This document shows, piece by piece, positions 24,336 to 35,963 of a stretch of 64,000 nucleotides of DNA. The DNA is taken from NCBI GenBank assembly GCA_030248215.1, contig JASANG010000382.1:1-64000 (forward strand). Direction: 5' to 3'. Made by a program: the position numbers and the translations under genes. The notes under the pieces were generated by a model. The model ran no database searches, was not told the DNA's origin, and saw only the letters and a list, made by a program, of their open reading frames with translations. The number at the start of each line of letters is the position of its first letter. Position 1 is the first letter of the stretch. The stretch is from Enoplolaimus lenunculus (lineage: Eukaryota > Nematoda > Enoplea > Enoplida > Thoracostomopsidae).

Positions 24336-24605
24336 TTAACCCTTTATCACATGAATATTTTCTATTTACCCTGAGACCTACTTTTATGCTAAGATTCAAA
24401 CTCCAGTGACTGGAGTGGGTGGCGTATACCATCACCACTCAGCTATAGGAGCTTAACACTCGAGCCCGAGGGGGCTCTCACGTCTTGTGGTGATTTAGTA
24501 CTATGTATACGTGTTGCAATTGTTAAACACTGTGCGAATATATTATTTAACGTATATACAGTGCGGTGAGATGCCTATGGGCAATTCAATGTGGGAAGGT
24601 GTTAT
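24336..24605. mobile_element. TTAA MITE with tRNA-like core, copy 2 (right end decayed)
   Basis: Begins TTAACCCTTTATCACATG and has the same order of tRNA-like core, TCGAGCCCGAGGGGGCTC hairpin and TATACGTGTTGCAATTG. The right end has lost the exact TTAA. Confidence 0.78.
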
Positions 24606-24630
24606 AGATAGTAAACTGAAAATTTTTTGC

Positions 24631-24902
24631 TTAACCCTTTATCACATGAAATTTTCTATTTCCCCTGAGACCTACTTTTATGCTAAGATTCGAACTCCAG
24701 TGACTGGAGTGGGAGGCGTATACCATCTCCACTCAGCTATAGTGGCTTAACGCTCGAGCCCGAGGGGGCTCGCACGTCTTGTGGTGATTCAGTACTATGT
24801 ATACGTGTTGCAATTGTTAAGCACTGTGCGATATATATATTATTTAACGTATATACACTGCGCTGAGTTGCCTATGGCCAACTCAATGTGAGAAGGGGTT
24901 AA
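24631..24902. mobile_element. TTAA MITE with tRNA-like core, copy 3
   Basis: 272 bp with both TTAA ends intact, in tandem and the same orientation as copy 2, about 25 bp downstream. The core carries GATTCGAACTCCAGTGACTG, the reverse of a B box with stem. Confidence 0.8.
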
Positions 24903-25025
24903 TGTCTTTACGGAATTAGCGCTCACACAAAAGTTGTTCAATTGTTTTTGGACCCGTTTCATTACACAGGTCCTGTGGAAACCGGGGACTGGAAGGCTTT
25001 AGTTTGTATGGCGCTTGATCATAGA

Positions 25026-25707
25026 CTCAGAGTTAGAAGTGTGTAAAAAAATGTACCCGACCCGCGCTTTACCCATGCAAATATGAATTTCTTACCCGCG
25101 GGTCTACCCGCGCTAAAAAAATCTACCCGCGACCCACCTTTTAGCCGCGACTGAGCTTATATCACAATTTTAAAGATTGCTGGTGAATTGCACTTTAATG
25201 AAGTTTTACGTTTATAGCTGCAATAAATTTTTACACAAGAAAGTTTGCTAGAAACAGTAAAATTTGAAACCCAACTAAGAAACCACCGGTGTAACATGGC
25301 ACAGTATCTGACCAGTAGTAAAACAGACCATATCACGTTACGTAAGATCTGGAAGCTTACTCAAAGTAGTTCACGTCCCCTCATTAGCGGAATCATGGCG
25401 TCACAACCCCGTTTTTATATTGCACCGACATTCTAATAAAAATCGGTGTCTGTTTCCATTAGTACCAATACTGGATATATCATTAACGAAGGGCGGCGGA
25501 GGGCGGGTTTAAAAAATAACAATCCGTAACCGAATAACATGGGTATTTCCTCTGGAGAGGCCAAATAAATATCACTCCCCACCTCTTATTCGGGTCACTA
25601 CATTAGTTACTAGTGTATGTTTTGCACGTTAACACATAAAAAGTGGGCGCGGGTAAGAACTGCCAATTTTCAGCGATTACCCGCGGGAATGTCTAACTCT
25701 GCAAAGG
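25026..25707. mobile_element. MITE with CAGAGTTAGA ends and CCCGCGGGT arms
   Basis: Left CAGAGTTAGAAGTG, right inverted GTCTAACTCTG. Subterminal GACCCGCGC and ACCCGCGGGTCTACCCGCGC match inverted GCGGGTAAGAAC and TTACCCGCGGG. A fragment of foldback family A and its flanking module (25455-25607) sits inside. Confidence 0.62.
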
Positions 25708-28700
25708 CTTGCACTTTTCGCTTACGATTAGACTATGGTTGAGCAAGTCTGTGGAAAAGATTTATCACTTTGCACCAAGGATACCAGTTTTGATGTAGAT
25801 GATGCATTATTTTAGCAAAGCCAAAACTTTTTTGGGTGGAAGTTTCAAGCCGAGGACAGCGTTCATCCTCGCCACCTTTCTCTACAGATCAAGTGTAACG
25901 AAAACGGTGACAGTCCTGAAACGTAGAAGAGTAAATCAACTATGGCAACATATTGTAGGAAGCCCATGAAATTCAGCTGATCATATAACTTCTCTTGTAT
26001 GATGTAAACTAGTGGTAGCAGAGTTAGCTTTCGTAGACACTAAAAACTAAACAAGGATTAAAAGATCTGATTACATGTTCAGAACATTACACGAAAAAAG
26101 TCAACGACCTTCGGCGTTTACTTAGGCTTCCAACTTAGGCTGAGATTCTTATGCATAGGTTTAATGCTTTAACATCTAATTTTTTTTTTATTTTTTTGGG
26201 ACCGTTGGTATTTGGGTCATTAATATATTATAATGACAGCTGGCTCAGCTTACATGACTCGAACAATTAAATTTTGTATAGCTTATAATTTCCTCACACG
26301 TTTAAGTTTAGGTTTAGCTGTAAGTTTAAAAAAAAATTTAGCCTATGCTTTGCCTTAAGTGTGAACAGAGGAAGAATATAGAGGCTATATTTAGTTTAAA
26401 CGTGTCTAATTCGCAGTTCGGTTCAAATCCACCAAACCGTAAGAATTAGCGAATCAAAATGTTAAAGTGTTTTGGTTCGTTGTGCTCATTTGGCGTTCAT
26501 ACAAAATGTAGCTTGCTCTTATATGTGCATTTGATAGAAAAAATGTGTCTGGTTTCACTAGAATTTTTCCTGACAAGAGGGGTTTTGGGACAGACCATGA
26601 TACTTTAACAAAGAGTACACACAGATAAGTGAATACGTGAGTTGAAAAACGAGATAGCTGTGTTAGAATTCAGCGATTCTTTTATTTCCCCCACACAACT
26701 GAAATGTATAGGAATTTGTCAGCTCATTTCCTGTTATCAACAACCGTGTTACAAGTAAATCGTGTAAAGAGATTACAAGGACGGGCTCTGCCACTTCAGT
26801 CCCTCCTACTAAGCGGTTCTCATAATAGAGCGCCGAAACATAGTCTAAAGTACTTCATCATAGGATTTCACTGTTCAATAATGAATTGTTCAGTGTGGGG
26901 GTGTTTGGCGGCCTCTACATGCTTTATGGTCTCTTGAAAATGCATGGTGTTCAGAGGGCGGCAGCCCCTAGAAAGGTTAACGAAACATAGTTTTTCTATG
27001 CGGCAAGATCTTTTCCCGTTCACTGTAAATTCCATTGAGTTAATTTTAATTCAGAATGAGTTTCTGCATTCGCAGCAAAATTTTCGTGAAGGGCTCTATA
27101 TGGTGCTGCGTAACTTAAAATTAATCACTTAGCCTGTAAGTCAGACTATAACACCTCAAAGTTCTAAGTTAAATAAACATATTCTGAGTTAAGTGTCAAC
27201 TCTCCAGGAATCAACTAAACTGAGTGAGTGAAAGTTTACTGTTATTATAGTCTCATAAATGTATCACTTGCTAGCAGATATGATTAATCGACTCACTGGA
27301 ATTTACAGTGTTGTGATGGGTGTTAAATATTGCCGAACTATTGTTCAGTATCATACAGAATGCATCAATCAATTTTTACTCCCTAGTACGAACAATAGCT
27401 TGCCGCCGAAAATTCCTGTCTGAACGTCAATACTGCTACACTTGTTCGCAATAAAACTGTTACATCAGTTTCCCTGTTTAAATTATATCTTGGCTAAGCC
27501 CCTGCTATATAAGCTGCTGTGTTCAAAATTTCACTGTCTAAAAAGAGTTTGACAGCGACATAAGCCAGTTACCAGTGTTTACTCCAAAATCAGTTTCTCA
27601 AATTTGACATAAGTTTCTTGAAAGATCTGACAAATGAGTACCCGTCGTATTATGTTTTCAAGTCTACTTCAATTATTTTGTTTCTACAAAACCACTATCA
27701 TAAAAACTAGCAATCATGAATGCTGAAAGATTTGTGCAATGTACACCTGAAGAGTGAACCCCTTTCCCTCGGACGGCAACAATAAAGTAAACTAAGACTA
27801 ATTTTTGCCTAGGTTTACACTTAAGCTTATTCAATGCTCAGTTATAGACTTATGCATATGTTGAGGTTTAGCAATAGAGTTAGAAATATCCATATACTAA
27901 ACTGTTGCTTCCCTCAACTATTAGGTGGCCCAAAGTTTTTAATTTTGACAGCGCAAAAGTTCGTTTTGAATTTCCACTAAAAGTTTGAATTGAACCTCTA
28001 AACGTTGGCGATACAATGTTTGATCCGTTTATAATAATTCAATCTTCCGTTTCTGTTTAAACACACAAGTTGAAAAAAATAACTATAAATTGATGATAGT
28101 TTGTATTAATTGTCAAGTAGGATCAATTTGACAATATTGACTTTAGCTTGTTTGAAAACCTGTCATTTGAAATATCAGAAGAACAGCATTGTGTACAAGC
28201 TGGCAAAATAACATTTGGCCAGTTTCTTTTTTCAGTAATTTATGCTGCGGTTTTTGCTGAAAACGTCATACTTTATAGGTAATAAAAATGATTATATATT
28301 AATCGCAGTTGGTAAAACGTTATGGATACTTTTGGCAGTGGATATTATATTTTAATATGACCTAAACAGTAATCTTCTGTCATAGTTGATGTGTTATATT
28401 TGATTAAAAATGCAAAAGTCAAAATATTCGTGTGAAGTTTAATGTATTCCATTTGTTTGAAAACGTATCAGTTAAAATATAGTTCCTTGTCACACTGAAG
28501 AATTTTAATAATACTAGTAGCTGTAGTTGCACCCATTAGCAACTTTTCTAAAGTGTTGTGGTTCTACTTTTCACAAAGTGTACAACTATTATATATCAAA
28601 GAAGGCATTCGTTAACCCGCGCTTTAAGCTTACAGAATTTGACTATCAATAAATTTATCGGTACTATTTTTTTGCAGAACGGGTTGTTGTTGTTAAAAAT

Positions 28701-30061
28701 AATGTTCACTTGTACTGAGACAGTATTGAAAATACATATGTAGAGCATTCCAGTTTCAGTATATAGATAAAAAGTCGAAAGTTAAATTAAATCTGTGTTA
28801 CAACTATTATGGAAAACTTCATGTAACGCCATTTGGAAGAAACCTTTAAACTTGATGCAGTACAAATCACAACCCGAGAACAAACACAACAATATGCCAT
28901 GTTAATGTTCAATTTACTCGCAATTATTATGACTTTTGTATACGTTTTTCGTACAGGCCTTCCTTCACACTTAAACTAAACCCTAAGCCTTTTTCCTAAG
29001 CTTTTTTCTGAGCCTGAGTTTAAGCCTATGCATTAATCGCAAATGTGTGTGGGAAAGTGTACAAAGCAAATAGATATGTTTCTTATGCACCATCCAGGTT
29101 ATACTGCGCTCGCAAATGTCAAAAAATGTCACGACCTGGTAAATAAAAGGAAATGGCAAAAATAGTGTGTAAAAAAGCACCCGTTTAAAATACAGTGCAA
29201 GTTGTACGGTCAATGTTTAGAAACTGTAGGTTTAATATTTTTTAATTCAAATTTGGGCGGAAAATTTTCATTTTGGCGATCAAATTCAAATATAGGCGGA
29301 AATCTCACCCTTGCACGAAAATATTCAAATTTCGGTCTGAGAAAAAACACAGCTCCAAAATACCCTCCCATTTTTCGTACATGTCTTAAGAATAATACGC
29401 AAAAAACACATACTAGCTATTAACTTGTGTGCAAATAATTATTTCGGACAACAAATCGCTTTTATATAGCTACTTTCCCATAATAACATAGACATTTTTT
29501 GACAGTGGTGAGCGCAGTATTATCTAGATGGTATATTGTAAATGTCCAGATAAAAACAAGCAAATCGCCTAATGGAAAATTGCGAAATACAGGTAAACTC
29601 GAAGATCCATGCATTGCTCCCTCGGCTTAATTTGTTCACATCACATGTTTTATACGAGTTTTAAGAGCTTAGCCATCGGGGCATTTATAGGTCAAACTCT
29701 CCATCTCCTTTTGGTCACATATTAGACATTTTAGTGAATATTTTCAATTAATAACACATGACACGAAACTTACTCAAATATTATACAAAACGTACCTCTC
29801 ACATCTCGATAAACCTGTCTACACCAATGGACAAATAGAAAAGATTTAAACAAGCGATATTCTATTATTTCTTGAGATAATTATAACACTTTCCCATAGA
29901 GTATACCATGAGCAACTAATTGCAAGCTGGCTTTGATTCACAAATTAGTCTATACGTTAGGTAAAACTACTAAACGCGGTCGTCCTGTTCCCTTTCAATT
30001 ACAACAAAGCCAATTTTACAATTTAGCTAGCCTATTTTGTAAGGTCGTAACAGCGTGCAAA

Positions 30062-31035
30062 AGGCTACCTTTATTGAGCGAAGCTCGGAGTTTCGCGAAG
30101 CGTTTTATGTTTTGTACTTGGGGGTCGAAAGGTGGATGTGCGTCCGTCCGTCTGTCCGTCTGTCCGTCTGTCCGTCCGAAAAGAATCTCAGGAACGGCTG
30201 AACCAATTTTGATAAACGTTTTTTGTTTGAAACCCAATTATCCTGGGATGTTAACCTCGCATTGGGGTTTTAAACTTTTAAGTCGTTTATTAGCTACAGG
30301 CTAATTTGCATAATTAATTTAGCCTAAATTAGGACTTTCCACAATATTTCACTAAATTATTACGATTAGAAGCAATCTAATTTTAGCATTAAAGGGTTTT
30401 TGGATGCGAGGAATTTGCGTAGACTATTTACAAACCTCCAAAAGCGATAATTGAGCAGTTAGCTAATAGATAATTTGCATATTATCATAGTTTATAAGCG
30501 TAAATTAGGACTTTTTACAATATTTCAGTAATTATTAAGGTTAAAAGCAGTATAATTTCAGCACTAAAGGGTTTTTAGCTGCGAAGAGTTTGAAGAAATT
30601 GTTTACAAACCTCCAAAACTGATAATTGAATAGTTAGCTAATAGCTAATTTACATATTAGCTAAATTGACAAGACAAAACTAGGACTTTTTAAATTATTT
30701 CAATAATTAATAGGTTTTACTGAAGGTTTTTGGGTGCGAGGAATCTGAATAAATTGTTTACAAACGTCTAAAACTGATAATTTGAAATGTTAGCTAATAG
30801 ATCATTTGCTATAAGCATAACTGATAAGCCTAAATTAGGCGTTTTACAATGTTTCACTAATTATTAGGGTTACAAGCAATCTAATTTCAGCAATAATGGG
30901 TTTTCGGGTGCGAGGAATCTGAATAAATTGTCTACAAACCTTTAAAACCGATAAATGAATAGTTAGCTAATAACTAATTTGCATATTACCTTAATTGCTT
31001 ACGTGTGTTCGAGCTTCGCTCAATAAATGTAGTCC
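30062..31035. mobile_element. 974-bp element with inverted ends, GTCC/GTCT run and tandem units
   Basis: Ends are inverted: GGCTACCTTTATTGAGCGAA on the left and CGAGCTTCGCTCAATAAATG on the right. Inside is a GTCC/GTCT microsatellite (30140-30178), then about four related units of 150-180 bp starting near 30284, 30455, 30634 and 30788, each with TTAGCTAATAGCTAATTTGC-like sequence. No coding region. Non-autonomous DNA transposon by structure; superfamily unclear. Confidence 0.72.
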
Positions 31036-34000
31036 CACTACGACTGGTAACGATATGTGCAGTATAATTCAATGTGTGAAATCGATAGTGAAAAAAACGT
31101 AAACGCAAAACCGACCAAAACAACAGAAATAGAAGCTCAAATCGGCTGCTTAAGTATAGACACTCAGATGTTTTTTCTTTTACAAATTACACTTGAGGTA
31201 CGCAAGTATTCACCAAGCTACGTTACAAATTATATAGAAAAAGAACAACGAAACCCCTGAATAATTTAACGTTTGTGGATAAATTTTGGCAATTTTATTA
31301 CATTTCGAACAATTGCAGCATTTGCAGAAATTGAAAGATTTTTAAGGCTATTTACAACTATGAGGGTAGCAACAGAATGACCAGTTTTACTTTAGCAGGA
31401 ATGGAAACAACCACCGCCCGAGTTTACTGAAAATTTGTTATCTGGCTTCCTGAAAAATTTGTTTGATTTGTTTAGTATCGGCTTTTCTCACAAATTGCAC
31501 AACTTGAGTTTCGGTTCATACGCAAAGAATAATCGCTAATATACAAACGTCACTAACAGATTAACAGGTAAGCTTATTCAATATAAGCATAACACAATAA
31601 AGATTGGTATGAATAGCTTCTTGCCACATTATATAATTATCATTTTTCAAACAAAATAAATGCAATGACATGCTTACTGCCATCTTTATTATTTATTGAT
31701 AGATTTTTGATATATTGCGAAACGCGGGCCAATAACTGTTGGCGGACTAGTGGTGTTTATCTTTTCTCTGATAAATATTTTTGTTTCATCTCAAATCTAA
31801 TTTCAAGCAATGATTTGAACAAACACTTTTTATGCAGATGTGCAGGTGCTTGAATTTGTTATTTAAAATTAATATATCTGTGTCCGAAAGTAGTACAATT
31901 TGTCAACGTTTTACTTTTATTCTATTTTGCAAGCGACTAAAATTTGGCTGAACAAAGTTCGAAAGAAAACTTTATTTTTGCTTTAATAATCAATCATTGC
32001 AATTCCTAGGATCAGCGGCTTTACCACCTTTGTGTGCTTCGCGTAATCCAAGTTGTCAAGTAAAGCATTATTGTTATTTTTCTAAAATACAATAATGTTA
32101 GTTTCGAGACCGAATCAGGCCTACAGCAAGCTTAACATTCTGGTGGGATAAATATATTTAGGAGAGGCATAGGGAGAATTTACACTACTTACCAGCGGGA
32201 TTAATATACTTTTCTAGGAGGTCAAATATTTCTTAAGGGAATATGATGCTAAAACGTTCGAGAGGTTTCAAATTTTTGAATTTAGCAACCGTGCGCAAAG
32301 ATATAATATTTTAAACGCTTTTCGTGTTTTAATCAGCATTGTTCAAAACTCTTTTTATAACAGGACTATTGTAAAATGAATCGCTACATGCCCGTAGCCA
32401 ACTCACCTCGCTATGGAGGGCTAAAAATTCAGAAGAGATTATACAAGAGATTTCGATGACTTGCAAGCAAAGTTAAAAATTTTGTGAGGGGAAGGGGGCA
32501 AAATTTGTCCTAGGGGAGCTAGAGCCCCCCTGGTTCCGCTCTGGATACGGGATCGAGTTGCTAGCGTAGCAAAAAACGCTACTAATGAAGAATTTTCAGC
32601 GTCTATACCAGGGCTTATTTCCGGAAAATTTATTACCGGAAAAAATGGAAAAGGAGACATTTGAAAACATAAAAGTGATTTTTTTAAAAATTACATTTGG
32701 GCATGGAATAACCAAGGGAGCTCATCAGAACATCAGAAACTCATGAGTGGAACGAAGTAAACTAGTCACATATGTTTTTGTATGTATATATTAAATTCTG
32801 AAACACTTTTGGGTTTACCCTGTCATCGAGGCTCTCAAATGCTGAAACCGAGCGGGCAAAACAATGTTGAAGCCAGATGTATTTTCTGTTAAATGATATG
32901 GTAGTGGCAAATTTCCTGTTTTGGTCGCCCTAATGTTGATTCCCCACAGTCGAGAAAACTTGGTGAGCAAAAATGCAGACATAGGTTTACATGAGATTTC
33001 GTGGCAAATCCTCAATTCAGAAATTTATATGTATAATCGTATGCCGCAATGTTCGCTCTTTTCGTACATATAATGTTTCCTGATAGGCATAACTATGAGT
33101 TAAACACGGTCTCCATTAATGTGTTTCACGCAAATTAATTACATGTCATCTAATTTCCTATCATATTTAGTTGCAAGATATATTTAAGGAACGTTTAATC
33201 ACTTTTATATTTTCCATTTTTCTACACCCCTCGGAAAAAATGGAAAAAATGAACAGAAAACGTTCTTTCGGTATATTTTTCCGGCGAACAACCCACTTTT
33301 AACCTCTTCTTGAAGTTCGAATCCTAGCATAAAAGTAGGTCTCGTGATAAATACAAAATATTCATGTGAGAAAGTGTTAAGCGAAAAATTTTCAGTTTAC
33401 CATCTATAAACAATGAAAAGTTTTCTTTTTTGACTCGATTCTGCAATGTTTTTACATAGATTTTCCCATTGCAGAACGGCTGCCCTTCGTGGGTATTAAT
33501 TTAAAACAACGACGCTCTCGACAAAACAAACTTAAATGTTCTATTGAAATTGAAATGTCGTATCAATCTCTGGCGGACTTAAGCGCGTATATTCTCAAAA
33601 GGTGAAATCAACTTTTAAAAACCGGAACACAATAAACGGCTTGCGTATAGGGCAACCAGCACTTGGAAAGTGGCTTAAAATCTATTTTTTTGTTCAATTC
33701 AATTAAATTAGGTTTTTGTTTGCTAGCAAAATGTTGAACAGTTTTTACATCATTTTGTGGTTAAAAAAACCTTGGTGTTACCTTCTAATTCTTCAAACAA
33801 TGACCATGGTTTCAAGAAACGAATTTTTCGTTACTCTCAGTTGCAACCGACAACGTAAGATGTAATGCACATGTTTTTATCAATTTACCAACAAGCACGG
33901 GTGTACCCAGGATTATGGAACCAGTCAGATGATATAAAAATTTCCGCTTCATGTGAAGAATTGGGGCTCCCCACTGGGATACATGGAAGCATGGTGCCTT

Positions 34001-35678
34001 ATTGGCTGGAAAGCTTTTTATTAGGCTTTAGTCTTAGGATTAGGTTTATGTTTCGGCTTAGGCTTAGGATTAGACTTATGTTTCAGCCTAGGCTAACGCT
34101 TGGACTTTCGGATTTTGGCTTCAAGCAAGTCCTATGGTTATAATATGGGCTAAAATTTCGAAAGTGGTTTCCTGGTTGAAATTTTCGAAACCGTGCTAGC
34201 TACACAAAATCTAAAGAATTGTAGTCAGGTATGATCTGATTAGGGGCTTAGGCAAAATGGGATAGAACAATATAATCTCAAACAAATTTTCGAAATATAA
34301 AATTGCAGTTTATTAGAATAAACTTCTCGTTCGTAAATGTGCAAAAATTGTTTATCCCTCGCTGCGATGAAATTAGGTCCTCACGAATTGAAGTGTTGCC
34401 TATAGTAGCGTACAATGATTTTAACTATAGTTAAAACTTTAATCTAATATACATAGTTGGTCAACAAATGCAAAAAATTTACGAACAAACTTCGATTTTA
34501 ATCTGAATTTTGGCATTGATCGGTATTAAAGCTTAATTCTAAGGCTTATAAAAGTGTCTTCCCATTTCTTTCAGAAATTTCTAGGGGCGATATATGCACA
34601 CTATCTAGTTCATGAACCTTTGCTAAAGCTGCCGTTAGCTAATTAGCCCAAAAACTACGTTTTGAACTGATGTTGACTAATTTGTCAAATTAAAATGGTT
34701 TAAATAATTTACGGTAATGGTGTCTTTACCGATACACTCTTAATATGCTAATAGCGTAGAGTTAGGCTTTGCATATTAATAAGCAAATTACAACGATTAT
34801 GAAGGGCGGATATGCAGTTATTTACTAGCAGCATCATGTAAAATTTTTTGAGGTATTTTTGAAAAAATACATACTGTCATCTCAATTGAGTAAATTTCGA
34901 AAAAGTTGCTATTAAAACGTGATGTGGTCGTAAAAGCATCTTATATCGTCTGAACAGACAGAACTCGACTGTTATGCGACAAAAATACATTCAATGCCGC
35001 AATTAGAGTTCAAGATATTCAAGTGACAGCATGGCATGTAAACTTTAGCGAGTGTCATGATTAACCGTTAACTTGCACAGTACAGATTTAAACTAAAGTT
35101 AGTAAGCAGCAGGTCTGAAAAATTCGGTGAACAATTGACAGTTTACATATTCAATTAAATATTTCTAGCTTAGTTTTAACCTAAAAGTTTCAACATAAAG
35201 TTGCTTTATTTCAAACAGGAGGATCAAAATATTAAACCTAAATGTTCACCCGCTTAATAGCAACTGATCGAAAACTGGTACTAGCCAAACCGAAGAAATT
35301 GATATTTTGAAAATACAAAAAACATGTAAACGTTTACTGTACTAAATAGTTATATACATAAGCTTTAATGTGTCGAGTTGTACTCTGATTAGAATTACCA
35401 TTTGTGAGAACGTACCTAAAAATTTAAATTAACCCATTCTGGTATTGAATGCAATCATGATGAGCAGCGAGATGCAAACTGTATATACATTCAATACACT
35501 CAAAATCCGATATGTTTAACAATTGTTCCGCTTTATGTATACACATATTAAACTCCTCACAAGACGCTAAAAGGTCCTTTGAACTTGGAGCGCAGTGTTT
35601 TTTATAACTCGTTTACTCAATAGAAACTATTCATGCGAAGAAAAGTCCAATTTTTGACTAATAAAGATTTCGATCAAT
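31036..35678. other. AT-rich interval without supported gene
   Basis: Contains a GTAGCCAG-type fragment (32393-32550), a CCGGAAAA element (about 32605-33295), a reversed TTAA-MITE fragment (33303-33385) and a GGCTTAGG array (34020-34110). Short frames exist but lack splice or family support. Confidence 0.45.
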
Positions 35679-35963
35679 TTATTTAAATCGACCCATAAAC
35701 ATCATGACGTGACGTTTACCACCGGCTTGTTGCTGATGATATGGATGATGGCCGCCTTTCATTCGTGGACTTTTATTGACAACCGTAGATTGGGGACGCT
35801 TCGAAGACGAGTCGTGGAGATGGGGTAAGTGTGGCAACGGCAAATGGGCTGCAATGCTTGATGCCGTAAATAGTTTGCTATTGTTTGTGTGTATGATTGG
35901 ACCATGTGTGCCACCAATAGTTCCGGCTCCTGTTGCTGATCCAGTTTCAATGTCGGTTGAATT
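35679..35963 (-). CDS. Membrane-protein gene last exon, cytoplasmic tail
   Basis: Acceptor actcttttttag. Encodes NSTDIETGSATGAGTIGGTH, then HLPLPHLPHLHDSSSKRPQS and a basic His/Gln-rich end finishing FMGRFK and TAA. An AATAAA overlaps the stop codon. Confidence 0.58.
   Translation of the reverse strand, partial: NSTDIETGSATGAGTIGGTHGPIIHTNNSKLFTASSIAAHLPLPHLPHLHDSSSKRPQSTVVNKSPRMKGGHHPYHQQQAGGKRHVMMFMGRFK

Larger units (their letters stand above)
22578..28565. other. Region between two inverted AGAAAAGTTGC-type repeats
   Basis: About 35 bp at 22578-22617 (TTAGAAAAGTTGCACCTG) reappears inverted at about 28523-28558 (AGCAACTTTTCTAAAGTG). The 6 kb between holds TTAA MITEs 2 and 3, the 25026-25707 MITE, CCTAAG arrays and otherwise AT-rich sequence with no gene I can support. 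Confidence 0.3.
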
